Positions 17,598 through 25,179 of a stretch of DNA of 64,000 bases are shown piece by piece; position 1 is the stretch's first letter, and every line of letters starts with the position of its first letter. The notes under the pieces are model-generated. The model worked only from the letters and a program-made list of their open reading frames with translations. It did no database searches and was not told the origin of the DNA. This DNA is from an uncultured Eudoraea sp. Its GTDB lineage: Bacteria; Bacteroidota; Bacteroidia; Flavobacteriales; Flavobacteriaceae. The stretch lies in contig NZ_CAMYKG010000003.1 of the NCBI RefSeq assembly GCF_947258925.1, positions 45,070-109,069 on the forward strand, given 5' to 3'. A program made the translations under genes and the position numbers.

Positions 17598-19130
17598 ATG
17601 CGCAAAGTAGAAAATCACATGCTGATAATTTTTGGAGCTTCGGGAGATCTCACGGCCAGAAAACTTTTACCGGCATTGTTTGATCTATATATAGGAAAAC
17701 ATCTGTGTGAAAATTTTGTTGTTTTAGGAACCAGTAGAAGTGATTTAAGTGATCAGGAATTTAGAAAGAAGGTGGTTACCAATAGTAAATATTTAAGGGA
17801 GAAGCTTAGTGATCATGACGAAAACTATATCCAATCTTTTGCTAACAGAATATTTTACACCAAAATTGGCAAGGATTACGATACGGACTACGGCAAATTA
17901 AAAGAACGGATTACCAAGCTTGATAAAAAACATGGGACAGAAAAGAATTTTATGTTCTATTTGTCTACTCCACCCAATATTTATGAGACCATTGCAATGC
18001 ATCTTGCGGAAAAAGGATTGGCAAATGAGTCTCAGGGCTGGAAAAGGATTATAGTTGAAAAACCATTTGGTTATAGTTACGAAACAGCAAAAAGATTGAA
18101 TACCGGGCTTCAAAAATACTTTAATGAAACCCAAATTTACAGGATAGATCACTACCTGGGAAAGGAGACGGTACAAAACCTGTTGATAACCCGATTTGCA
18201 AACAGCATATTTGAACCCTTGTGGAATAGAAATTATATTCATCATGTGGAGATTACAAATGCTGAAACAGTGGGTGTAGAAAAAAGAGGCGGGTATTATG
18301 ATAAATCGGGAGCCTTAAGGGATATGTTTCAGAATCATCTTTTACAAATTGTCTCATTGGTTGTAATGGAACCTCCAATTGACGATAAAGCGGAAGAAAT
18401 TAGGAACGAGAAAGTAAAGGCCCTGAAGTCGCTTCGGATCATGCGAGATGAGGAAACACTTTATAAAAATACCATTAGGGGCCAGTATTTGGCTTCTGAT
18501 ATAATGGGGGAGAAGGTACCGGGCTATAGGGAGGAAGAAGGGGTAGAACCTGAATCCACTACGGAAACGTACGCGGCACTAAAATTTTATATTGATAACT
18601 GGAGATGGAAAGATGTTCCTTTTTATGTAAGAACGGCAAAAAGAATGCCTACGAAAGTAACAGAAATTGTGATCCATTTTAAATCGCCACATCATCATAT
18701 TTTCAGTGAATCGGGAGTTATTGATAAAGACAACAAATTGATTATTCGAATACAACCCGATGAAGGGATCCTGATAAAATTCGGGGTGAAAGTTCCGGGA
18801 CAGGGGTTTATGGTTGAGCGAGCGAATCTGGAGTTTTACTACTCTGATCTGGCCGATCAAAAGCTTATGAGCGCTTATGAACGCCTCTTGTTGGATGCCA
18901 TGCAGGGAGATCCGACTTTATATGCCAGAGCAGATGAGGTAGAAGCGGCCTGGGAGTTTGTGGATCCAATATTGGCTTTCTGGAAAAACGGCAAAGATGT
19001 TAAGACCTATGGTTATTCTTCCGGGGTATGGGGCCCGCAAAATGCAGACGAACTTTTTGAAGGTCATTATAGCTGGAGGAACCCCGGTGAAGCTCTTGCT
19101 GATGATCCCGGTTTTTGTGAAATAAATTAA
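17598..19130 (+). CDS. zwf: Glucose-6-phosphate 1-dehydrogenase
   Basis: A 510-residue NADP-dependent dehydrogenase that commits glucose 6-phosphate to 6-phosphogluconolactone. The dinucleotide motif FGASGDLTARKLLPAL occurs at about residues 12-27 and the substrate-binding RIDHYLGKE with catalytic His at about 182-190. The following gene starts 9 bases after the stop and encodes the next enzyme of the pathway, so zwf-pgl is an operon. Length and motifs are normal. Confidence 0.96.
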   Translation: MRKVENHMLIIFGASGDLTARKLLPALFDLYIGKHLCENFVVLGTSRSDLSDQEFRKKVVTNSKYLREKLSDHDENYIQSFANRIFYTKIGKDYDTDYGKLKERITKLDKKHGTEKNFMFYLSTPPNIYETIAMHLAEKGLANESQGWKRIIVEKPFGYSYETAKRLNTGLQKYFNETQIYRIDHYLGKETVQNLLITRFANSIFEPLWNRNYIHHVEITNAETVGVEKRGGYYDKSGALRDMFQNHLLQIVSLVVMEPPIDDKAEEIRNEKVKALKSLRIMRDEETLYKNTIRGQYLASDIMGEKVPGYREEEGVEPESTTETYAALKFYIDNWRWKDVPFYVRTAKRMPTKVTEIVIHFKSPHHHIFSESGVIDKDNKLIIRIQPDEGILIKFGVKVPGQGFMVERANLEFYYSDLADQKLMSAYERLLLDAMQGDPTLYARADEVEAAWEFVDPILAFWKNGKDVKTYGYSSGVWGPQNADELFEGHYSWRNPGEALADDPGFCEIN

Positions 19131-19139
19131 GTTAAGTTG

Positions 19140-19859
19140 ATGAAAATCAATATATCAGATTCAAAGCAACAAACGGCGCGGTTATTTTCTGAATACCTCG
19201 TAAATTTAATCAGCAATAATGTTTTCCTGCATATTGCATTATCCGGAGGGAGCACCCCCAAGGAGGTTTTTAAGGAATTGGCAGCAGAATTTGAAGATGC
19301 GGTAGATTGGTCAAAAGTTCAATTCTACTGGGGTGATGAACGTTGCGTTCAACCAGAGAATTCACAGAGTAATTATAAAATGGCAAATGAGTTACTTTTT
19401 TCAAAATTAGAAATTCCCTTGTACCATATACATCGAATTAAGGGTGAAAACGAACCGGTGGAAGAAGCCACGAGATATGCCCGGTTATTAGGTAAGCAAC
19501 TACCGGTTTTCAGAGAAAAACCACAATTTGACCTTGTAATCTTAGGACTTGGTGATGATGGCCATACCGCATCTATATTTCCTGATCAGATTGACTTATG
19601 GAACTCTAGTGCATATTGTGAGGTCGCCGAACATCCTGAAACCGGCCAAAAACGAATTACGCTGACGGGCAATATAATTAATAATGCCAAAGAGGTAGCA
19701 TTTTTAGTTACAGGTGCCAATAAGGCACAAAAAGTATTGGAGGTTGTAGAGAGAAGGGGTAACTATACGGCCTACCCAGCTTCACTTGTTAATCCTGATT
19801 CAGGAAGGTTAAACTGGTTTTTGGACCAGGAGGCTTCAAAATTGCTCACACAATTTTGA
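19140..19859 (+). CDS. pgl: 6-phosphogluconolactonase
   Basis: A 239-residue hydrolase of the SugarP_isomerase/NagB fold that opens the lactone made by Zwf. Landmarks are SGGSTPKEVFKEL near residue 40 and GLGDDGHTASIFP near 138-150. I start it at the ATG at 19140, 9 bases after the zwf stop; a TTG directly in front would add one residue and is less likely. Together with zwf and the divergent gnd it supplies NADPH and ribulose 5-phosphate. Confidence 0.94.
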   Translation: MKINISDSKQQTARLFSEYLVNLISNNVFLHIALSGGSTPKEVFKELAAEFEDAVDWSKVQFYWGDERCVQPENSQSNYKMANELLFSKLEIPLYHIHRIKGENEPVEEATRYARLLGKQLPVFREKPQFDLVILGLGDDGHTASIFPDQIDLWNSSAYCEVAEHPETGQKRITLTGNIINNAKEVAFLVTGANKAQKVLEVVERRGNYTAYPASLVNPDSGRLNWFLDQEASKLLTQF

Positions 19860-19900
19860 ACTTGAACAGCAACTTCAAACGTAATTTGGTTTTTTAGGAG

Positions 19901-20266
19901 TCATTTATTAAAATGGGGAGATTTCTCACGCTGTACATCAGTAATAAAATATTTTGTATCACCCCACCAGAAGAAAGTAGTATACCGTTCCTCGTAATTC
20001 ACTTTAACATAGGCTCCCTGATATTCCTTCAGTTTATCAATTACACCTTTCTTTTTCCTGGCAACGGAAAATTTAAATATCTGTGCTCCTGAAATACCCT
20101 GGCTTATCTCACCTTCCCAGGTTTTTACTACAAAGCCTTTATGACTTATTTTTATTAGTTCACCAGATCGTACACCTTCACTATAGGGAACGTAATACAC
20201 AAAGGCAAGATACAAAGTGAAGGCTATAATGATAATCGATATCCCTATGATCAATGGCTTTTTCAT
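19901..20266 (-). CDS. Hypothetical membrane-anchored protein downstream of rmuC
   Basis: A 121-residue protein with one N-terminal hydrophobic segment (IIGISIIIIAFTLYLAFVYY, about 5-24) and a basic, beta-rich remainder with SEGVRSGELIKISHKGFVVKTWEGEISQG. No catalytic motif. Homologues in flavobacteria are, as I recall, sometimes labelled 6-phosphogluconate dehydrogenase; the sequence shares nothing with that enzyme, so such a name would be an error propagated from the neighbouring genes. It follows rmuC by 5 bases and is probably co-transcribed with it. Confidence 0.75.
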   Translation of the reverse strand: MKKPLIIGISIIIIAFTLYLAFVYYVPYSEGVRSGELIKISHKGFVVKTWEGEISQGISGAQIFKFSVARKKKGVIDKLKEYQGAYVKVNYEERYTTFFWWGDTKYFITDVQREKSPHFNK

Positions 20267-20271
20267 GCAAT

Positions 20272-21609
20272 TTAATTTAGCTTTTCTTCAAAATCATCTT
20301 GTTGGGCCCGTTCAAGATATTTATCCGGAAGAGATTTTTTGGCCTTAGCGCCCATTTTTTTGAGTTTTTCTATGCTCGTTATAATATTACCGCGGCCCTC
20401 TACCAATTTATTCATTGCCCCTTTATATTCAACCTTGGCTTCATCCATTTTTTTACCCACTTTGGTCAAATCAGTAATAAAGCCTTCAAACTTGTCGTAT
20501 AATGCACCTGCCTGCCTTGCTATTTCAATAGCATTTCTTTGCTGTTTCTCATTGTTCCACATACTATCAATAGTGCGAAGTGTTGCCAATAAGGTTGAAG
20601 GTGTAACAATAACAATATTCTGTTCAAATGCTTTAGAATAAATAGCATTGTCAGTATTAATTGCGATGGCAAAAGCAGGTTCTATGGGAACAAACATCAG
20701 AACAAAATCCGGGCTTTCCATTTCATAGAGATCTTCGTATTTTTTGGAAGATAACTGATCCACATGGGTCTTAATAGAACTAATGTGTTCTTTTAAAAAC
20801 TTTTCCTTAAATTCTTCTTCAACATTGATATAACGCTCATAAGCGGTAAGAGAAACCTTTGAATCTACCACCATCTTTTTACCATCAGGCAGGTTTATGA
20901 TTACATCGGGTAATACCCTGCTGCCGTCTTCCCTGGTAAAACTTTGCTGAACAGAATATTCCCTGTCTTTTTCCAGGCCTGATTTTTCAAGGACCCTCTC
21001 CAGTACTAATTCTCCCCAATTCCCCTGCATTTTACTATCCCCTTTGAGCGCTTTTGTCAAATTTTCTGCTTCCTGGGTGATCTTCAGATTTTGGCTTTGC
21101 AGGTTTAATAATTGTTCTTTAAGGGAGGAATGGATACTAATGTTTTCTTTTTGACTCTTCTCAACTTTGTCTTCAAAGGTTTTAATTTTCTCCTTTAAGG
21201 GATTAAGTATACTTTCAATATTTTCTTTATTCTGTTTGGTGAATTTCTCAGACTTTACATCTAAAATTTTATTGGCTAAATTCTCAAATTCTTTTGTGAA
21301 TTTTTCCTGAAGCTTTTCTACTTCGCCTTTCTGCTCTACATTTTTTTGCTGCAGGTTTTCCATTTCGGCTTCATATCGAACAATCTGAAGGCCTAAACGT
21401 TCTTTTTGAGATCTTAATTCCTTGGTCTCTTCAATACCAAGCGCCAACCTTTTCTCTATTTCTGTAAGGTTGTTCCTAAGTTGCTGCTCCCGCTCCAAAA
21501 GGGTGCTGTAATTTGATTTTGTTTTAAGATTTTGGATGTAGTTACCTAAAAAATAACCGGCAACCAAAAAAACAAGGGCAAGGATCACATAAACCAAGTA
21601 GGCTTCCAT
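20272..21609 (-). CDS. rmuC: DNA recombination protein RmuC
   Basis: A 445-residue protein with an N-terminal membrane segment (about 4-22), a long coiled coil (about 35-190, rich in E, K, L and Q) and the RmuC nuclease-like domain from about 190 (GNWGELVLERVLEKSGLE, REDGSRVLPDVIINLPDGKKMVVDSKVSL with the PD...D-x-K type core, then SPDFVLMFVPIE). RmuC limits inversions at short inverted repeats in E. coli; its biochemical activity is poorly known. It leads a two-gene unit with the small membrane protein. Confidence 0.92.
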   Translation of the reverse strand: MEAYLVYVILALVFLVAGYFLGNYIQNLKTKSNYSTLLEREQQLRNNLTEIEKRLALGIEETKELRSQKERLGLQIVRYEAEMENLQQKNVEQKGEVEKLQEKFTKEFENLANKILDVKSEKFTKQNKENIESILNPLKEKIKTFEDKVEKSQKENISIHSSLKEQLLNLQSQNLKITQEAENLTKALKGDSKMQGNWGELVLERVLEKSGLEKDREYSVQQSFTREDGSRVLPDVIINLPDGKKMVVDSKVSLTAYERYINVEEEFKEKFLKEHISSIKTHVDQLSSKKYEDLYEMESPDFVLMFVPIEPAFAIAINTDNAIYSKAFEQNIVIVTPSTLLATLRTIDSMWNNEKQQRNAIEIARQAGALYDKFEGFITDLTKVGKKMDEAKVEYKGAMNKLVEGRGNIITSIEKLKKMGAKAKKSLPDKYLERAQQDDFEEKLN

Positions 21610-21672
21610 AAATTATTTATTCTTGAAAGTAAAGATAATTGATTAACATTAAATTTTCAGATGAAGCTTAAC

Positions 21673-22425
21673 TTACTTATTAATCTTAAAAGAACCGGAT
21701 TCCGGGTCAAAGGTTATGGTATCTTTGGGAAATAATTCCTCAAAGCTTTTGCTTTCGATTAGTTCACAGGGAGCACCAAAATTATTTTGGCTTTTATTCA
21801 TGACAAATATTTTATCACAAAGCTGGATGGCAAGGTCTATTTCATGAGTAGTATAAAGGACGACCTTTTCCGTATCATGGGCTATTCTTTGCAATAGTTT
21901 TAAGATGTGCACTTTATGGTATAGATCCAAGTGTGTGGTAGGCTCATCCAAAAGAATAATTTCTGTATCCTGGGCTAATGCCCTGGCTATCATAACCTTT
22001 TGCAATTGCCCATCACTAAGTTCGAAACATTTATGATGTTGTAAACTTTCCAATTCGAGCATTTCAATGGCCTTTAAGATTTTTATTTGATCCTCCCCGG
22101 ATAAAGTCCCAATCCAATTCGTATAAGGATGTCTGCCTAAACTCACTAATTGCGATACGGTTAGATTTTTTGAAGCAATAGGTTCTGTGAGAACTACACT
22201 GATGTGGGTTGCCAGTACATCTGGCCTTAAGGATTCAATAGGGTTATTATTTATCATTACTGAACCCGACAATTTGGGTTGTACGTTGCCCAGAGTTCGC
22301 AATAATGTAGACTTACCAATGCCGTTGATACCAACAATTGCTCCAAGTTCGCCTTTAGACAGTCCAAAGCTAATTTGATCAGCCACATAGCTTTGCTTTT
22401 TGCCTGAAGTATACCCAATGCCCAA
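21673..22425 (-). CDS. Cobalamin/siderophore-type ABC importer ATP-binding protein (BtuD/FecE-like), start uncertain
   Basis: ATPase of a class II importer. Walker A GINGIGKST (residues 32-40 from the TTG used here), signature LSDGQLQK, Walker B IILLDEPTTHLD and the H-loop YTTHE are intact. The only canonical start in the frame is TTG at 22425, but it would delete the first beta strand; the in-frame codons upstream read ISTTKENIILEAKNL, which is the expected N-terminus, back to two ATC codons at 22465-22470. Stop codons follow at 22480-22485. The true start may be an ATC, or the ATG was lost. Third gene of a minus-strand importer operon next to a B12-riboswitch-controlled receptor. Confidence 0.88.
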   Translation of the reverse strand: MGIGYTSGKKQSYVADQISFGLSKGELGAIVGINGIGKSTLLRTLGNVQPKLSGSVMINNNPIESLRPDVLATHISVVLTEPIASKNLTVSQLVSLGRHPYTNWIGTLSGEDQIKILKAIEMLELESLQHHKCFELSDGQLQKVMIARALAQDTEIILLDEPTTHLDLYHKVHILKLLQRIAHDTEKVVLYTTHEIDLAIQLCDKIFVMNKSQNNFGAPCELIESKSFEELFPKDTITFDPESGSFKINK

Positions 22426-22489
22426 ATTCTTAGCTTCTAAGATGATATTTTCTTTTGTTGTACTGATGATTGTGCGGTTTTATTATGGA

Positions 22490-23521
22490 TTAAAATATCA
22501 TTTTCTTCTTTCGTACCAATAACCATATCACCACAGGTGCACCTACTACCGAAGTAATCGCGTTCAAGGGCAATACATAGGAGGAGGAAGGAAGTTGGGC
22601 TATCAAATCACAAAGTAACAGAAGTATGGCTCCGTATACAAGTACTGCCGGTACTAATATTTTATGATCTGTGGTATTAAAAATTTGTCGGGTTAAGTGA
22701 GGAACAGCAAGTCCAATAAAAGCGATCGGACCAGCAAAAGCTGTTACCGCACCGGCTAGTAAACCTGTAGCAATTATGATTATGAATCGAGTTTGCTTTA
22801 AATGGACACCCAGACTTCGGGCATAATTCTCTCCCAGTAATAATGCGTTTAGTGGTTTTAGGGAAGTAATACTCAATATAACACCAGCAAGAATAAAAAC
22901 CGATAAGACAGCTAATTGTCCCCCTGATAAATTCCCTACGCTCCCAAATGCCCAAAAGATATATTGCTGCAATTTTTCGGCATCCGTGAAATAGGACAAG
23001 ACGCTCACCAGGGCCGCAGTGATACTGCCAAACATAAGACCAATAATAAGCAATGCCATGGTATCTTTAACTCTTGAAGCTACCGTGATTACAGCCAAAA
23101 GAACTAAAAAACTACCTATACTTGAGGCAATGGCCAGCGAAACATCATCGATAACTTCAAAAAAATACCAATGAGAAAACAGGGATGACCCCATGATTAA
23201 AAGCGCCGCGCCAAGGCTTGCCCCCGAGCTTATTCCTAAAACAAAAGGTCCTGCCAATGGGTTTCTAAAAAGAGTCTGCATTAATAAACCACTCAGAGAA
23301 AGCCCGCTACCCACCAAAACAGCTGTAAAAGCCTTAGGAATTCTATAGTTCCATATAATGTAATGCCAGGATTCGTTCTCAACTGCACCACCAAAAATAC
23401 TTTTCAAAGTGGCAGTGAAGGGAATGGTTACCGATCCAAGGCTCAGATTAAGTACAAAGCATAAAAACATAACCACAATTAGGATTAGAAAGGGAAACAG
23501 GTATGTATTTGATCTTTGCAC
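22490..23521 (-). CDS. FecCD-family ABC importer permease (BtuC-like)
   Basis: A 343-residue permease with about ten transmembrane helices. Family marks include WNYRIPKAFTAVLVGSGLSLSGLLMQTLFRNPLAGPFVLGISSGA-type sequence near residues 47-93 and the cytoplasmic coupling region GPIAFIGLAVPHLTRQI near 267-283. The start codon is GTG and overlaps the TAG stop of the binding-protein gene by one base (TAGTG), indicating translational coupling. With the flanking genes it forms a complete importer; cobalamin is inferred from the neighbouring riboswitch and receptor. Confidence 0.93.
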   Translation of the reverse strand: MQRSNTYLFPFLILIVVMFLCFVLNLSLGSVTIPFTATLKSIFGGAVENESWHYIIWNYRIPKAFTAVLVGSGLSLSGLLMQTLFRNPLAGPFVLGISSGASLGAALLIMGSSLFSHWYFFEVIDDVSLAIASSIGSFLVLLAVITVASRVKDTMALLIIGLMFGSITAALVSVLSYFTDAEKLQQYIFWAFGSVGNLSGGQLAVLSVFILAGVILSITSLKPLNALLLGENYARSLGVHLKQTRFIIIIATGLLAGAVTAFAGPIAFIGLAVPHLTRQIFNTTDHKILVPAVLVYGAILLLLCDLIAQLPSSSYVLPLNAITSVVGAPVVIWLLVRKKKMIF

Positions 23522-24687
23522 TATTGTAAAGGTTTAAAAAAGAAAAGCTTGTGTTCCGGCAGTAACTGAGGATGAAAAATATGTATAAGGTCTTTTAGTA
23601 TTAAATCGGGTTTGGAAGGCCCTAGTTCATAAAACAACAAACCTCCGCTTTCTCCTTTTGTATTGGCAAAAGTGTATATTTTTTTTTCTTTATAAGCTTT
23701 AAACTGACTGTAGTGTCTGCTTGCCTTATCAAGTTCATTATAAGAAATAAATTGAGAGGGAGAAATCCAAAATGAAGCGTAGGCAGCTTTTGCAAGTACA
23801 CTTTCAATACTTAAAGAAAGGCTGCCTGTAGCACTTGTGTCACTCCATAAATAATCTGCATTTGCGTCATTAATAAAGCTGGCCGCCCAACTCTTTCCTC
23901 CGGGTAGATACCAAACATCTTTATAAAGTGCACCGCTAAGCACCGTTGGCCTGGTAGTGGCTTTCAGAGCTAAATCCCTGGCAGTTAAGTAATTTTTCTC
24001 AGTAGTTTTGAATATGTCCTGAGCTTCAGCCTCCAGGCCAAAGAAGGGTGCAAAGAATTTGATCCACTCTGCCTTGCCCAAGGGTGTTTCTTCAGTCCAA
24101 TCCCCATTGTAAACCACCGGAATATCTGAACGTTGTAAGGTTTCATAGGCCCTATTCTGATTATTTATACTAAACCCTATTACCAGGTCAGGATTAAGGT
24201 TTATGGCCATTTCAGTATTAAGAGACTCGTTATTACCTAAATCCTTGATTTTTCCCTCATCTATTTTCTTTCTTGCAGCATCCGAAGAAATATATTTGGT
24301 ATCCGGAAAACCTACAAGCATGTCTAATACACCAAGATTCTCCAATGCCGGTATATGAGTTGTGGAAGTAACGATTAGACGTTCTATGGGAACATTAATA
24401 ATGGCGTCAAAATCTTTATTGCTGAGTTCGGGTTTTGTCTTAAGTCCCTTAGGTACTAAAGCATAGGTAAATCCTTCTTTCGCATCCGGCCAGGGAGATA
24501 AAATCTTAATTATGGTAATTCCTGAAGCGGACTTTTCAATTGAAAATCCTTTTGCATAATTAATAGCTACCAGCTCACTTTTTACGATTTGTTGTAAAGA
24601 GGTCTCAGTTTTCGGTTTACATGAAACGAAGACCACAATGAAACTAAGCAAGGCTATATATTTAAATGGGAACAGATTCATAAACAC
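23521..24687 (-). CDS. ABC importer substrate-binding lipoprotein (BtuF/FecB-like)
   Basis: A 388-residue lipoprotein (signal peptide with lipobox FVSC, Cys at residue 23) of the type III periplasmic binding fold with a helical backbone. The PWPDAKEGFTYALVPKG segment, the paired regions IERLIVTSTTHIPALENLGVLDMLVG and LNPDLVIGFS, and C-terminal KPDLILKDLIHIFHPQLLP are typical. It probably hands cobalamin (or a related chelate) from the outer membrane receptor encoded divergently at 25180 to the BtuCD-like pair. First gene of the importer operon; no riboswitch is seen on its own strand. Confidence 0.88.
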   Translation of the reverse strand: MFMNLFPFKYIALLSFIVVFVSCKPKTETSLQQIVKSELVAINYAKGFSIEKSASGITIIKILSPWPDAKEGFTYALVPKGLKTKPELSNKDFDAIINVPIERLIVTSTTHIPALENLGVLDMLVGFPDTKYISSDAARKKIDEGKIKDLGNNESLNTEMAINLNPDLVIGFSINNQNRAYETLQRSDIPVVYNGDWTEETPLGKAEWIKFFAPFFGLEAEAQDIFKTTEKNYLTARDLALKATTRPTVLSGALYKDVWYLPGGKSWAASFINDANADYLWSDTSATGSLSLSIESVLAKAAYASFWISPSQFISYNELDKASRHYSQFKAYKEKKIYTFANTKGESGGLLFYELGPSKPDLILKDLIHIFHPQLLPEHKLFFFKPLQ

Positions 24688-24757
24688 TTTCGCAAGGTAA
24701 CAAAAGTCACATTTTTAAAATTAGATACGTTCTAAATTTGTTAAAACTTCATATTTG

Positions 24758-24871
24758 GTGAGAGATTCGAATATCATAGTCTATATCATAATTGGGATTG
24801 TAATACTTCATTTTATTATTGGAATTCTCTGGTTAATTATAAAACTAGGAAGGAAAAGTGACCCGGACTAG
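24758..24871 (+). CDS. Candidate 37-residue single-pass membrane protein beside the B12 riboswitch
   Basis: An open frame with GTG start (or TTG three bases earlier) encodes a peptide starting MRDSNIIVYIIIGIVILHF and ending LWLIIKLGRKSDPD. It has one hydrophobic stretch of about 23 residues (7-28) followed by a basic then acidic tail, so the C-terminus is likely cytoplasmic. An in-frame TAG at 24722-24724 bounds it upstream. It lies between the divergent importer operon and the riboswitch, whose 5' end starts about 30 bases after its stop. The composition looks like a real membrane peptide and not random AT-rich DNA, but no homology could be tested. Confidence 0.5.
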   Translation: MRDSNIIVYIIIGIVILHFIIGILWLIIKLGRKSDPD

Positions 24872-24899
24872 AGAAATTGCACTACATTAGCTTCGAATT

Positions 24900-25096
24900 A
24901 TGGTTTTCAGTTCTTTAATTAGAAATGAAATTAAAAGGGAATCCGGTTTAAATCCGGAACTGTTCCCGCAACTGTAAGCTTTATTCCTTTTGTTAGGAAT
25001 GCTTGTTACTACTTCATTACCACTGTAACTATTCATATAAACTGAATATTCACGGGAAGGTTGGTAGCAAGACGTAAGTCAGGAGACCTGCCAAAT
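24900..25096 (+). ncRNA. Cobalamin (adenosylcobalamin) riboswitch
   Basis: All conserved parts of the B12 riboswitch are present in order: AAAAGGGAATCCGG at about 24933-24946, the complementary CCGGAACTGTTCCCGCAACTGTAAG, CCACTGTAA at 25020-25028, ACGGGAAGG at 25052-25060, and the B12 box GTAAGTCAGGAGACCTGCC at 25074-25092. It sits 84 bases upstream of the BtuB-like receptor and should switch it off when the cofactor is abundant. A weak hairpin with T5 at about 25137-25157 may be the expression platform. Confidence 0.95.
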
Positions 25097-25179
25097 TCAA
25101 CCAACAATGTTAAACTTTCGGGATAGAAGTTTGCGTATAGGAACAGCTGTACCTTTTTCCCGCAATATTATTGACTTTA

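Noticed and set aside
19901..20266. A second 6-phosphogluconate dehydrogenase
   Set aside because: The 121-residue membrane protein has no Rossmann motif or active-site residues; such a name would come from the neighbourhood only.
25171..25179. TTG start for the BtuB-like receptor
   Set aside because: The ATG at 25180 gives a standard signal peptide; the extension adds only three residues.
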